Positions 25,684 through 33,583 of a stretch of DNA of 64,000 nucleotides are shown piece by piece. This stretch comes from Candidatus Zhuqueibacterota bacterium (GTDB lineage: Bacteria > Zhuqueibacterota > Zhuqueibacteria > Residuimicrobiales > Krinioviventaceae). Position numbers and translations under genes: made by a program. The notes beneath the pieces are model-generated. The model saw nothing but the letters and a program-made list of their open reading frames with translations. It did no database searches and had not been told where the DNA came from. The stretch covers positions 1-64,000 of the forward strand of contig JAFGKD010000020.1 in assembly GCA_016928775.1 (NCBI GenBank), given 5' to 3'. Within the stretch, counting starts at the first letter, position 1; every line of letters begins with the position of its first letter.

Positions 25684-26862
25684 ATGTTCAAAATAAAAAC
25701 GCTCAATAAAATATCGCCCATTGGACTTGAGGTGCTGCCACGGGCTGACTATGAAATTTCTACAGAAATTGCCAATCCGGATGGTATCATCCTGCGCAGC
25801 TATAATATGCACGAGATGGAGCTGCCCGAATCGCTCAAAGCGGTTGCACGCGCCGGCGCCGGTGTCAACAATATCCCGATTGATAAATGTACGGAAAAAG
25901 GCATCGTTGTGTTGAATACGCCCGGTGCTAACGCCAATGGTGTCAAGGAATTGGTCATCACCGGTTTGTTTCTTGCTTCACGCAAAATTATCCAGGGCGT
26001 TAACTGGGCGCAGACGCTCATAGGTCAAGGTGATCAAGTTCCCAAGCTTATTGAAAAGGGCAAAGGTCAGTTTGATGGACCGGAGATCAAAGGCAAGACG
26101 CTCGGCGTCATCGGTCTGGGTGCCATTGGCGTGATGGTTGCCAATGACGCCAGTGCGCTCGGTATGAAAGTTATTGGCTTTGATCCATTCCTGTCGGTCG
26201 ACCGCGCCTGGCGCCTGGCGCGCTCCACCCAGAAAGCGGTGTCGCTGGATGATCTTATCAGCAGCTCAGACTATATTTCCATTCATGCTCCCCTCACCGA
26301 TGAAACCAAAGGCATGATCAACAAGGAAAAATTTGCGCTCATGAGACAAGGCGTACGCGTGCTCAATTTTGCCCGCAATGGCCTGGTGAACAATGCCGAT
26401 CTAAAAGAAGCCATTGATGAGGGTAAAGTCGCTTGCTATGTCACCGATTTCCCGGATGAAGAGCTGCTGCAAATGGACAGCGTCATCAGTATACCACACC
26501 TCGGCGCCTCTACGCCCGAGTCGGAAGATAATTGTGCGATGATGGCCGCTTCACAGCTTCGAGACTTTCTAGAATGCGGCAACCTGACCAATTGTGTCAA
26601 TTTCCCGGATTGCGAGCTGCCGTTTAACAGCCAGGAGCGCGTCATCATCATCAATAAAAATATACCCAAAATGGTTGGCCAGATCACCGGCGTGATGGCA
26701 GAAAAAGGTGTGAACATTGCCAATATGATCAACCGCCAAAACGGTGATTTTGCCTATAACATTATTGATATTGACGGCGATTTCACCGCTACCGATGTTG
26801 ACGGATTGAAAAATATTGACGGCATTATTATGGCGCGTTTGTTGATGTGCAAGCGCCGCTGA
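25684..26862 (+). CDS. serA: D-3-phosphoglycerate dehydrogenase with C-terminal ACT domain
   Basis: This 392-residue NAD-dependent dehydrogenase catalyses the first step of serine synthesis. It has the NAD motif 'GVIGLGAIGVMVANDA', catalytic Arg in 'LNFARNGLVNN', the acidic residue in 'TDFPDEEL' and His in 'IPHLGASTPESE'. A short ACT domain (from about residue 320, 'GQITGVMAEKGVNIANM') probably gives serine feedback control. The ATG at 25684 is preferred over 25672 because GGAG lies just upstream. This is the compact form without the extra allosteric domain. It is the last gene of the rex-serC-serA unit and converges with the DUF1080 gene. Confidence 0.94.
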   Translation: MFKIKTLNKISPIGLEVLPRADYEISTEIANPDGIILRSYNMHEMELPESLKAVARAGAGVNNIPIDKCTEKGIVVLNTPGANANGVKELVITGLFLASRKIIQGVNWAQTLIGQGDQVPKLIEKGKGQFDGPEIKGKTLGVIGLGAIGVMVANDASALGMKVIGFDPFLSVDRAWRLARSTQKAVSLDDLISSSDYISIHAPLTDETKGMINKEKFALMRQGVRVLNFARNGLVNNADLKEAIDEGKVACYVTDFPDEELLQMDSVISIPHLGASTPESEDNCAMMAASQLRDFLECGNLTNCVNFPDCELPFNSQERVIIINKNIPKMVGQITGVMAEKGVNIANMINRQNGDFAYNIIDIDGDFTATDVDGLKNIDGIIMARLLMCKRR

Positions 26863-26871
26863 ACATAAATC

Positions 26872-26944
26872 TGGGATTGCCAATCGCTGATCTGCAAGCG
26901 CAAATCATTTGATTTCAGATTGCGGATCAGCGATCTCAAATCTC
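26872..26944. repeat. Long imperfect palindrome between convergent serA and DUF1080 genes
   Basis: The core stem CGCTGATCTGCAA (26885-26897) pairs with TTGCGGATCAGCG (26920-26932) with a single wobble, and the stem extends outward with further matches to about 26872 and 26944. It fills most of the gap between two convergent genes, so it may act as a bidirectional terminator, but it lacks clear T-runs. The sequence style (repeated GATTGC/GATCAGC words) also fits a dispersed intergenic repeat. Confidence 0.55.
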
Positions 26945-26987
26945 GAAGGAAAAATTTCACCTCATGTTTGAATCCCCGACTCGTACT

Positions 26988-27701
26988 TTAAAATTCTCTG
27001 ATTTTAATATTTCGGAATCGAACCCCGCCGCCATGATCTTGCAGCATGATGTGGCCGGCATCCAATTCGCCAAACTTGTCACGATTGCTAAATTTACTTT
27101 TAGCGATTGCCGCCCGAAACGTCTCGCTGCCGCGCTCATACTCCAAAACCTTGACGCCGTTCAACCAATGCTCACACTTTTTGTCCCGCGAGACGATGCG
27201 GCCGCTGTTCCATTGATCAAACGGATTTAATGTGGCACCCGTGGCCGACAAGATATCGTATAAATCAGCGATGGCGTGCGGCCCGCTGATCCGGTTATTG
27301 GTCGCGTAAAGTTGATATTCGAGTCCCAGTTCGGTATCGGGATAGACGAAAATTTTTATCCCGCTGTTGGTATCCCGACCTCTGCTCGGCGTCTCCAATT
27401 TGAATTCAAACTCCAGTTCAAAGTTAGAGAACGGCTTTTTGGTCACCAAGCTGGCGTGCCGGTTTTTTGCGCGCTCGCTTGTTCGCAGACTGATTAGCTC
27501 GCCATCTTTTATCTCCCAACAAATCGGAATGTCTGCGGCGGTTGTTGAACTTTGCCAGTGATCGAGCGATGTTCCGTCAAACAGCCAAAGCCAGTTATTT
27601 TGCACCTGCACGGTGTCAGTCTCTGGTGACATCTCTTGTGGCGCAGCAAAAATGAGCGCAATGGATAATGTGATCAGATAACTGCATGCTTTGAATGCCA
27701 T
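26988..27701 (-). CDS. DUF1080 (3-keto-disaccharide hydrolase-like) secreted protein
   Basis: This 237-residue protein has a signal peptide (residues 1-20) and a single DUF1080 beta-sandwich domain: 'WLWLFDGTSLDHWQ', 'CWEIKDGELIS', 'FSNFELEFEFKLETP', 'NSGIKIFVYP', 'WNSGRIVSRDKKCEHWLNGVKVLEYERG' as separate conserved blocks, ending 'HIMLQDHGGGVRFRNIKIREF'. The family has a concanavalin-like fold and includes 3-keto-disaccharide hydrolases. A catalytic role is plausible but not proven. It is the last gene of a glpK-sialidase-DUF1080 set on the - strand and is preceded by GAAGAG before the ATG. Confidence 0.88.
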   Translation of the reverse strand: MAFKACSYLITLSIALIFAAPQEMSPETDTVQVQNNWLWLFDGTSLDHWQSSTTAADIPICWEIKDGELISLRTSERAKNRHASLVTKKPFSNFELEFEFKLETPSRGRDTNSGIKIFVYPDTELGLEYQLYATNNRISGPHAIADLYDILSATGATLNPFDQWNSGRIVSRDKKCEHWLNGVKVLEYERGSETFRAAIAKSKFSNRDKFGELDAGHIMLQDHGGGVRFRNIKIREF

Positions 27702-27730
27702 GTGCTCTTCTCATTTATTAATATATTTTA

Positions 27731-27748
27731 TGCGACATAAATGTCGCA
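27731..27748. repeat. Short palindrome TGCGACAT-AA-ATGTCGCA
   Basis: This is an 8-bp perfect inverted repeat with a 2-base centre, in the 79-base gap between the sialidase and DUF1080 genes. It can form a hairpin in either strand and is not followed by a T-run on the transcribed strand except for a TAAAATAT stretch. It looks like a REP-type intergenic palindrome rather than a terminator. Confidence 0.5.
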
Positions 27749-27780
27749 CCACGGTTGTTCAAAATTTGTCCAAGTTGTTC

Positions 27781-28827
27781 TTACAAGTCATTCGGATTCA
27801 GTACAACGTGTTTGATGGTTTCGCGTCGCCATGTGTAGGTGATGTGCACAAGACCGTCAGAGCTTTGAACGACTGCCGGATAAGAATATTCGCCCGGTTC
27901 ATCTTCCAATCGCAAGACGTCCTTCCATTTTTTGCTGTTTTTTGAGATCGCCACATTCAAAGGCGTCCGCCCTTTGTCCGTGTTGTTGTAAACCAAAAGA
28001 TGTCGTCCATCCATCAACGTCACGCCGTCAATACCGGAATTGGGATTGGGAAGTTTGGTGCACGTCATGCTCGACCACTTTTTCCCCATGTCGGTTGAAG
28101 AGACCTCGGCAATACATCCTTCCCGGGTTCGACACAGCGCTAACAGCGTTGTATCTCTTTTTTCAACGTGCAAAAAAAGTGTGGGTTGAATGGCGGAAAA
28201 CTTTTCGGCTTTGTTGATCGGACCAATGCTTTTCCAGGTTTTTCCCAGATCGCGGCTGATTTCAAAATAGACTTGCCAGCCATCGTTTTCTTTGCTCGAG
28301 CCACAGAGGATGTTGCCATTGGGTAATTGAATCGGTTTATTTTTGATCGGGCCGAGAATGCCTTCCGGCAAGCGCTCCGCTTCGCTCCAGGTTATGCCGG
28401 CGTCGGTGGAAATTTTGATTTCGCCCCACCACTCTTTCGGGCTTTTTCCGACTTTGTAAAACAACATCAACGGACCTTTTTTCGGTTGAAACAAAACGGG
28501 ATTCCAGCAGGGAAAGGAGGAACCATCCTCCTGGTTGCCATCGGCAACCTGCACTGGTTCAGACCATGTCGTACCGTTATGAAGACTCGTCCAGATGCCC
28601 ACATCTTGCTCACCCTCTTCGGTGCCGCCAAACCAGGCAGCGAGGATACCGCGATCGGTTTCGACCACTGTGGATGCATGACATTCCGGCGTCGGACGGT
28701 TGTCTAAAGAATAGATAAACTCACCACGCAAGTAGCCGCGCTGATGCTCGATTTTGATCTCTTGCGCCCTTGATAAAAGTGCAAAAAGAAAAATGCAAAG
28801 CAGGGTAATGCTGATCTCCACTTTCAT
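27781..28827 (-). CDS. Secreted sialidase-like (BNR/Asp-box) glycosidase
   Basis: This 348-residue protein has a signal peptide (residues 1-21, ending 'LLSRAQ') and a sialidase-type six-bladed propeller. Asp-box repeats are visible as 'STDAGITWSEAE', 'SRDLGKTWKSIG' and 'STDMGKKWSSM'. 'TPECHASTVVETDRGILAAWFGG' marks the family N-terminal region in two parts. Proteins of this branch (BNR_2 type) are often labelled exo-alpha-sialidase, but the true substrate may be another acidic or plant polysaccharide. GAGGAT precedes the ATG. It follows glpK by 31 bases and precedes the DUF1080 gene, suggesting a sugar-related operon. Confidence 0.82.
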   Translation of the reverse strand: MKVEISITLLCIFLFALLSRAQEIKIEHQRGYLRGEFIYSLDNRPTPECHASTVVETDRGILAAWFGGTEEGEQDVGIWTSLHNGTTWSEPVQVADGNQEDGSSFPCWNPVLFQPKKGPLMLFYKVGKSPKEWWGEIKISTDAGITWSEAERLPEGILGPIKNKPIQLPNGNILCGSSKENDGWQVYFEISRDLGKTWKSIGPINKAEKFSAIQPTLFLHVEKRDTTLLALCRTREGCIAEVSSTDMGKKWSSMTCTKLPNPNSGIDGVTLMDGRHLLVYNNTDKGRTPLNVAISKNSKKWKDVLRLEDEPGEYSYPAVVQSSDGLVHITYTWRRETIKHVVLNPNDL

Positions 28828-28858
28828 AATATCCTCGATTTCGTTTTAAAAATGTAGG

Positions 28859-30343
28859 CTAACTTTTTATCCGCCAGACAGCCTTTGCCCAGCCGTCCAG
28901 CAAGGCGGTTTTTTGTGTTTCATCCATAGTCGGTTGGAATCTTTTATCGGTTTTGCGAATTTTTTCCAGCTCGGCGGCATTTTGCCAAAAATTGACCGCT
29001 CGTCCCGCTAAAAAGGCGGCGCCAAGAGCTGTGGTCTCGGTGATCTCCGGGCGATCAATAGCGATGCCAAGTATGTCCGCCTGAAATTGCATGAGAAAGT
29101 TATTTGCCGTTGCACCGCCATCAACGCGTATCTCGGTGATCGCAAGTCCGGCATCTTTTATCATCGCCTGCAACACATCATAAGTTTGAAAGGCAATCGA
29201 CTCTAATGCAGCACGCACAATATGAGCGCGATTGGCGCCGCGCGTCAAGCCCAGGATGGCGCCGCGCGCGTCCATATCCCAATGCGGTGCTCCCAGGCCG
29301 ACAAATGCGGGCACGAGATAAACATTATTGTTATCTGATACAGATAGCGCGATGGACTCGCTATCAGATGCTTTGGCGATAAGCTGCAGCTCATCGCGCA
29401 GCCACTGTACAACCGCCCCGGCCATAAAAATGGCGCCCTCGAGGGCATAGCAGGGTGTGCCATCTGCATGACACGCCAAAGTTGTCAAGAGTCTGTTTTT
29501 CGAATGGATGGCTTTGTGACCAGCGATGAGGAGCATAAAGCAACCGGTACCGTAGGTGTTTTTCACCATGCCGGGCTTCCAGCAATTTTGACCATAAAGG
29601 GCGGCCTGCTGATCACCCGCCATCCCGGCGATGGGAATATCGGTCTCAAATAGCTCGGGAATAGCCGTGTAGCCGTAAATGTGGCTTGATGGCTGGACGT
29701 CAGGGAGTATGGTGGCAGGAATATTCAGGATAGCTAACAAATCCTCGTCCCATTTTTTATCGTAAATATTGTAAATCAGTGTGCGTGAGGCATTGGTATA
29801 ATCGGTCGCATGTACCATGCCACCGGTCAGCTTCCACAACAGCCACGCATCGATCGTACCGAAGAGCAGATCACCGTTTTGCGCTTTTTCACGCGCGCTG
29901 TTGACGTTATCCAGCAACCACCTGATCTTGGTGCCGGAGAAATAGGCGTCAATGACCAGTCCAGTTTTATGCATAAATGTGCTCTCCAGTCTATCGGCCT
30001 TGAGTTGATTGCACAAAGCGCTCGTTCTGCGACATTGCCAGACAATCGCATGATGGATCGGGATGCCGGTGTGTCTGTCCCACATCACTGTCGTTTCCCG
30101 CTGGTTGGTAATGCCGATTGCGGCGATGTCTTTGCTGGCAGCCGCAGCGTTGGCCAGAGCCTTTTTGATCACCAAAACAGTTGTATCCCAAATCTCTGTT
30201 GCATCGTGTTCAACCCAGCCCGGTTTCGGATAAATTTGTCGAAACTCCGAGTAGGCGCGCGAAACGATTGCACCGCTTTTATCAAAGATGATGACCGTTG
30301 AACCAGTTGTACCCTGATCAATGGCGAGAATATATTTTGACAT
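28859..30343 (-). CDS. glpK: Glycerol kinase
   Basis: This 494-residue FGGY-family kinase phosphorylates glycerol to glycerol 3-phosphate. Typical parts are 'ILAIDQGTTGSTVIIFD', 'ITNQRETTVMWDRHTG', 'IVWQCRRT', 'NTYGTGCFML' and the FGGY signature region 'RGANRAHIVRAALESIAFQ'. The ATG at 30343 is chosen over 30367 because AGGAAACAGG precedes it and the kinase fold begins at once. The gene appears to have its own promoter at 30399-30427. No glycerol facilitator or glpD is present; the next genes in the same direction are a sialidase-like protein and a DUF1080 protein, which is an unusual partner set. Confidence 0.95.
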   Translation of the reverse strand: MSKYILAIDQGTTGSTVIIFDKSGAIVSRAYSEFRQIYPKPGWVEHDATEIWDTTVLVIKKALANAAAASKDIAAIGITNQRETTVMWDRHTGIPIHHAIVWQCRRTSALCNQLKADRLESTFMHKTGLVIDAYFSGTKIRWLLDNVNSAREKAQNGDLLFGTIDAWLLWKLTGGMVHATDYTNASRTLIYNIYDKKWDEDLLAILNIPATILPDVQPSSHIYGYTAIPELFETDIPIAGMAGDQQAALYGQNCWKPGMVKNTYGTGCFMLLIAGHKAIHSKNRLLTTLACHADGTPCYALEGAIFMAGAVVQWLRDELQLIAKASDSESIALSVSDNNNVYLVPAFVGLGAPHWDMDARGAILGLTRGANRAHIVRAALESIAFQTYDVLQAMIKDAGLAITEIRVDGGATANNFLMQFQADILGIAIDRPEITETTALGAAFLAGRAVNFWQNAAELEKIRKTDKRFQPTMDETQKTALLDGWAKAVWRIKS

Positions 30344-30398
30344 CCTGTTTCCTGTCAAGTTGTACACAGTTCGATCCCTGCATGTTGCCTTTGGCTAC

Positions 30399-30427
30399 AT
30401 GATAAAAATTGTTAGGTTGAATGGCAA
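30399..30427 (-). promoter_or_regulatory. Candidate sigma70-type promoter for glpK
   Basis: On the - strand TTGCCA (30427-30422) and TATCAT (30404-30399) are separated by exactly 17 bases, about 50 bases before the glpK start. The -10 hexamer matches the consensus at 5 of 6 and the -35 at 4 of 6. The remaining gap up to 30518 shows no other clear signal and no terminator for larA-like read-through. Confidence 0.5.
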
Positions 30428-30518
30428 TAGATTTTTTTGAGTTTCGGGGAGAAATAGCATATTTGTGCTGTCTAATGGGAAGGCTAAAACGAGTCGCTAC
30501 ACGATGAGTTCCAGAAAA

Positions 30519-31814
30519 TCAAAAGAAGGAACGTGGCGCACAATATGGCCCTTCCGGTATCACACAAATCGTTTTTCCTTGTCGCACAACGCGATCAATG
30601 TGCGACTGCACTGCTTGCTGGATGCTCGGTGTTGAAATCCCGTTACAGGACAATCGACTGAGAACATCCTGTGGAATCGCTTCCGTATAAAAATGTATAT
30701 TCTCAGCACCCACTTTTTTCAAAACCCGCGTGAACATCTGGAATTGCCATTGATCCTTGATAACTTTGTCGGTACTCGAAATGTCTTTCAGGAATTGCTC
30801 ACAGTTGTCCGCGTATTTTAGCATTATATTGACAAAGCTCTCACTGCCAACGCCCTCTCGGCATCCACCAACAGTCACGATGGTGCCGCCGGATTTAACG
30901 ACCGGCAGAGCACAAACAAGACCTTTGACGCATTGATAAAAGGTGGTGTCCAGTGGATAGCCGCCACTATTTGTGAGCACAACATCGTATGTTTCATCAG
31001 CAACAGGACTGACATGTTGTTTCACAAATGCGCACGCAGCACCATGTGCTGCCGCCAGTTCGCCGGCAAACATTTGTACAATCTGCCTTTTATGATCGAG
31101 GACGATATTGAGTGAAAAATCGACACCCGCTGCTTGAGCCACTGACAGCGCTTCAAGGTGACATGGATTATCGTCCAGCCTGATATTGGTCGCATTGGCA
31201 TTGGCGAGGAATTGATAGCCGTGAAATTGCTGCACAGTTTCCAGGGAAGAAAGCCCCGGACAAACTGCTTTGCGCCCGCCAGAGAAACCCGCCATAAAAT
31301 GTGGCTCCACGAGTCCGGTGATCATTCGAAAGCCCGCTTCGACAAATCGGCGATTGAGTTTGACGACATTTCCCGCCCAGCTCTTTTGAGATAGAGCGAG
31401 CAGGTCCTCCGCTTCAGCATTGTGATCTTCGATGCGGTAATGTGTGACAATCTCGTCACCCAATATTTCCAGGCGCTCAGACCGGGTGCTGGGACGGTGC
31501 ATGCCCGTGGCAATTAAGATCAAGATCTCTTCATCTTTGACTCCTGCCGCTTTGATCAATTCGAACAGATCAGGCAGAATCGCAGCGTAGGGGATTGGGC
31601 GCGATATATCGGATACAACGATGACCACATCACCCGGCCGACGCTTGCCAAACAGGCTAAAAAGATCAGAGGAGTTGATTGGAGATTCCAGCGCCTTTCC
31701 CAGCAATTGCGTAGTCGAAACCCTTGGCTCAGGATAGTTTGTGCCGAGAACAGGGGTATGATTGGGTATATTAACATGAATTGCGTTTGTGTCACAAGCC
31801 AGTTCAATCTGCAT
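30519..31814 (-). CDS. LarA-like nickel-pincer-dependent racemase/epimerase
   Basis: This 431-residue protein belongs to the LarA (lactate racemase, DUF2088) family. Motifs are 'VVSDISRPIPY' (DxTRP region), 'ATGMHRPST', 'IEDHNAE' and 'GLVEPHFMAGFSGGRKAVCPG'. H172, K182 and H198 have the same spacing as H174, K184 and H200 of Lactiplantibacillus plantarum LarA, which attach and ligate the Ni pincer nucleotide. The substrate is probably a 2-hydroxy acid, but LarA homologs vary. No larB, larC or larE cofactor genes are in the window. It starts 2 bases after the radical SAM stop, with GTGAGG embedded in that gene's last codons, so translation is coupled. Confidence 0.88.
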   Translation of the reverse strand: MQIELACDTNAIHVNIPNHTPVLGTNYPEPRVSTTQLLGKALESPINSSDLFSLFGKRRPGDVVIVVSDISRPIPYAAILPDLFELIKAAGVKDEEILILIATGMHRPSTRSERLEILGDEIVTHYRIEDHNAEAEDLLALSQKSWAGNVVKLNRRFVEAGFRMITGLVEPHFMAGFSGGRKAVCPGLSSLETVQQFHGYQFLANANATNIRLDDNPCHLEALSVAQAAGVDFSLNIVLDHKRQIVQMFAGELAAAHGAACAFVKQHVSPVADETYDVVLTNSGGYPLDTTFYQCVKGLVCALPVVKSGGTIVTVGGCREGVGSESFVNIMLKYADNCEQFLKDISSTDKVIKDQWQFQMFTRVLKKVGAENIHFYTEAIPQDVLSRLSCNGISTPSIQQAVQSHIDRVVRQGKTICVIPEGPYCAPRSFF

Positions 31815-31816
31815 TT

Positions 31817-33352
31817 TTACCTCACTGATTTGTAAAAATCGGTAAAAAACGGGGCATGATTTGACGTGAACAGGGGAGGGTTCGCGTTCAATATTTTTCT
31901 GATTACAGAGTGGGATGTAAACTCATCACTTAAAAAATGTCTTACCCGATCTCGATGCCAGCCTTTGGGATGATCAAAAGAATGATACAATGAGAGATCA
32001 CCCTCATAAAATGGGCGCGTCGAAAGACGTTCTGATTCGTCGCTGAACACCGGCATGTTAAACAGAGCTGGATTAATATAGTTGATACAATCAGCATGAT
32101 CAAGCACAAACTGTTTTGTACGCCGCGCTTCCGCGATCGTCTCATAGGGCGTGCCAAACAGCAGGTAAATAAAAGTAGCGATTCCTGCTTTTTTAAGATG
32201 GTGTAAAATGCGACTGACTGCCTCGAGTTGAATACCTTTTTGCATTTTATCAAGCACATGCTGATCACCCGATTCCAGGCCGAGCTGCAGCAACACGCAG
32301 CCGGATTGTCGTAACGCATAACAGAAATCCGGATCCTCCAGCTCGGGTGTGAAACGAGCGTAACCATACCACGGTGCGGGCATGTCTCGCCGGGCTATTT
32401 TTTTGAGTAAAGAGGGACTGAGTGCATTATCAAGAAAATGGAAAAGTGCGGGTTTGTGCGCTGCCAGGGTGTTCAGGTTATCAAAGACCTGATCATGCGG
32501 CACCGGATCAAATCTGTTCTGCTCGGCACATTCAGGGCAAAAAGTGCAAGATCGCCAGTAGCAGCCATATGAGGTAGCGTACGGGATCACCCGCCCCGGA
32601 GAAAAATAGTGGTCCCATTCGACGTTATGGTAATCCGGAACATGGAAATTGTTTTTTTGTGCTTTATGAAAAAGCGCCGTCAGCTTTTTTTCACCTCGAC
32701 CAGGAATAACCTCGTCCACCAGTCCGACAAATGGATTTTTCCAATCGGGGCGACTCATCCATGAGGTGATGAGCCCGCCACCGAGTACGAGTTTGGTATG
32801 GGGAAAAGCGCGACAAAGTTGTCCAATGAGGGCAAAACTTGTGATGGCCTGACTGAGATAAATGAGAGAAATTCCGATAACCTGTGGCGCCAGTTTTTCG
32901 ATGCGCGGCAGTAAACTTGAAAAATATTTAAAAAACGGATTTCGCTCCGGCTGCTCGGCAGCGCGGATTAAATCATGACTGCGAACTGGAACAAATTCTT
33001 TTTGTTTATAGTCAGTAAACGTGATAAGGGTTTGATACGGGTTTCCTGCCTCGCCAAGCAGATGGTTGATTTCCAGAACGCTCCGCTTGTAATTATCAAA
33101 ATTTTGTACTGTTTCAAGTGAATGCAGTGCAGCGATATTTTTCTCACGATTCCGCAATGCCATCCTTGTGCGCCGGTGCTCGGCCTGAGTGACGCTATGG
33201 ATCAGGGAGTACAATCCCTCCAGATTGGCGTCTATGATCTCGCACGAGACCTGCGCTGTTTTGAGCGCACTTTTTAGTTGGGCAAGACCGGCGGGTGGTT
33301 CGCCGGGTTTTGCCACCGGGGGATGAATGAGCAGGACGTCAAGATTGGGCAT
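31817..33352 (-). CDS. Radical SAM protein with N-terminal B12-binding-type domain
   Basis: This 511-residue protein begins with a cobalamin-binding-like Rossmann domain (residues about 1-225, 'DVLLIHPPVAKPGEPPAGLA' and 'LVLGGGLITSWM'). A radical SAM core follows with the cluster motif C264-x4-C269-x2-C272 ('YGCYWRSCTFCPEC'), a CX4CX2C variant known in some B12-type members, then 'GYARFTPEL' and 'LLQLGLESGDQHVLDKMQKG'. Such enzymes methylate or rearrange substrates, but the substrate cannot be read here. It lies between a 62-aa gene (5 bases upstream) and the LarA-like gene (2 bases downstream), so a joint pathway is likely. Confidence 0.88.
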   Translation of the reverse strand: MPNLDVLLIHPPVAKPGEPPAGLAQLKSALKTAQVSCEIIDANLEGLYSLIHSVTQAEHRRTRMALRNREKNIAALHSLETVQNFDNYKRSVLEINHLLGEAGNPYQTLITFTDYKQKEFVPVRSHDLIRAAEQPERNPFFKYFSSLLPRIEKLAPQVIGISLIYLSQAITSFALIGQLCRAFPHTKLVLGGGLITSWMSRPDWKNPFVGLVDEVIPGRGEKKLTALFHKAQKNNFHVPDYHNVEWDHYFSPGRVIPYATSYGCYWRSCTFCPECAEQNRFDPVPHDQVFDNLNTLAAHKPALFHFLDNALSPSLLKKIARRDMPAPWYGYARFTPELEDPDFCYALRQSGCVLLQLGLESGDQHVLDKMQKGIQLEAVSRILHHLKKAGIATFIYLLFGTPYETIAEARRTKQFVLDHADCINYINPALFNMPVFSDESERLSTRPFYEGDLSLYHSFDHPKGWHRDRVRHFLSDEFTSHSVIRKILNANPPLFTSNHAPFFTDFYKSVR

Positions 33353-33357
33353 GGTGC

Positions 33358-33546
33358 CTACGATGGGCGCTGATTTTCTTTCGCACGCTTATAGAATTGA
33401 ATCAACTCTTCGGATTCCCTGGGATTAAGATCAAATCTGTTGATTGCCTGATGAATGAGCGTTTCAAGTTGGGTCTTCTCCGATGTCTGAAGAATATCCG
33501 AAATCCAGCGGACAGCTTTGCGAGTTTTTTCTCCTTGCACATGCAT
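33358..33546 (-). CDS. Small 62-aa helical protein of unknown function
   Basis: This short gene sits 5 bases upstream of the radical SAM gene on the same strand. The product is charged, probably all-helical and free of cysteine ('AVRWISDILQTSEKTQLETL', 'LNPRESEELIQFYKR'). No ribosome site is obvious before the ATG, although AAGGAG lies a few codons in. I do not recognise a family. It could be a small partner or regulator of the radical SAM enzyme; a RiPP precursor role is possible but not supported by a leader/core pattern. Confidence 0.6.
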   Translation of the reverse strand: MHVQGEKTRKAVRWISDILQTSEKTQLETLIHQAINRFDLNPRESEELIQFYKRAKENQRPS

Positions 33547-33554
33547 GAGTTGAT

Positions 33555-33576
33555 CCGGCCGGAATTATCCGGCCGG
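33555..33576. terminator. GC-rich hairpin after the ppiC-type gene
   Basis: A perfect 9-bp stem CCGGCCGGA-ATTA-TCCGGCCGG lies 7 bases past the PpiC-type stop and just before the 62-aa gene start on the - strand. It probably separates two transcription units or stabilises the 3' end. On the - strand it is not followed by a T-run; on the + strand TTCTTCCTT follows. Confidence 0.5.
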
Positions 33577-33583
33577 TTCTTCC

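Noticed and set aside
33358-33546. The 62-aa gene as a RiPP precursor for the radical SAM enzyme
   Set aside because: It lacks Cys, a Gly-Gly or similar cleavage site, and a distinct core; it looks like a small helical protein. The idea is kept only as a possibility.
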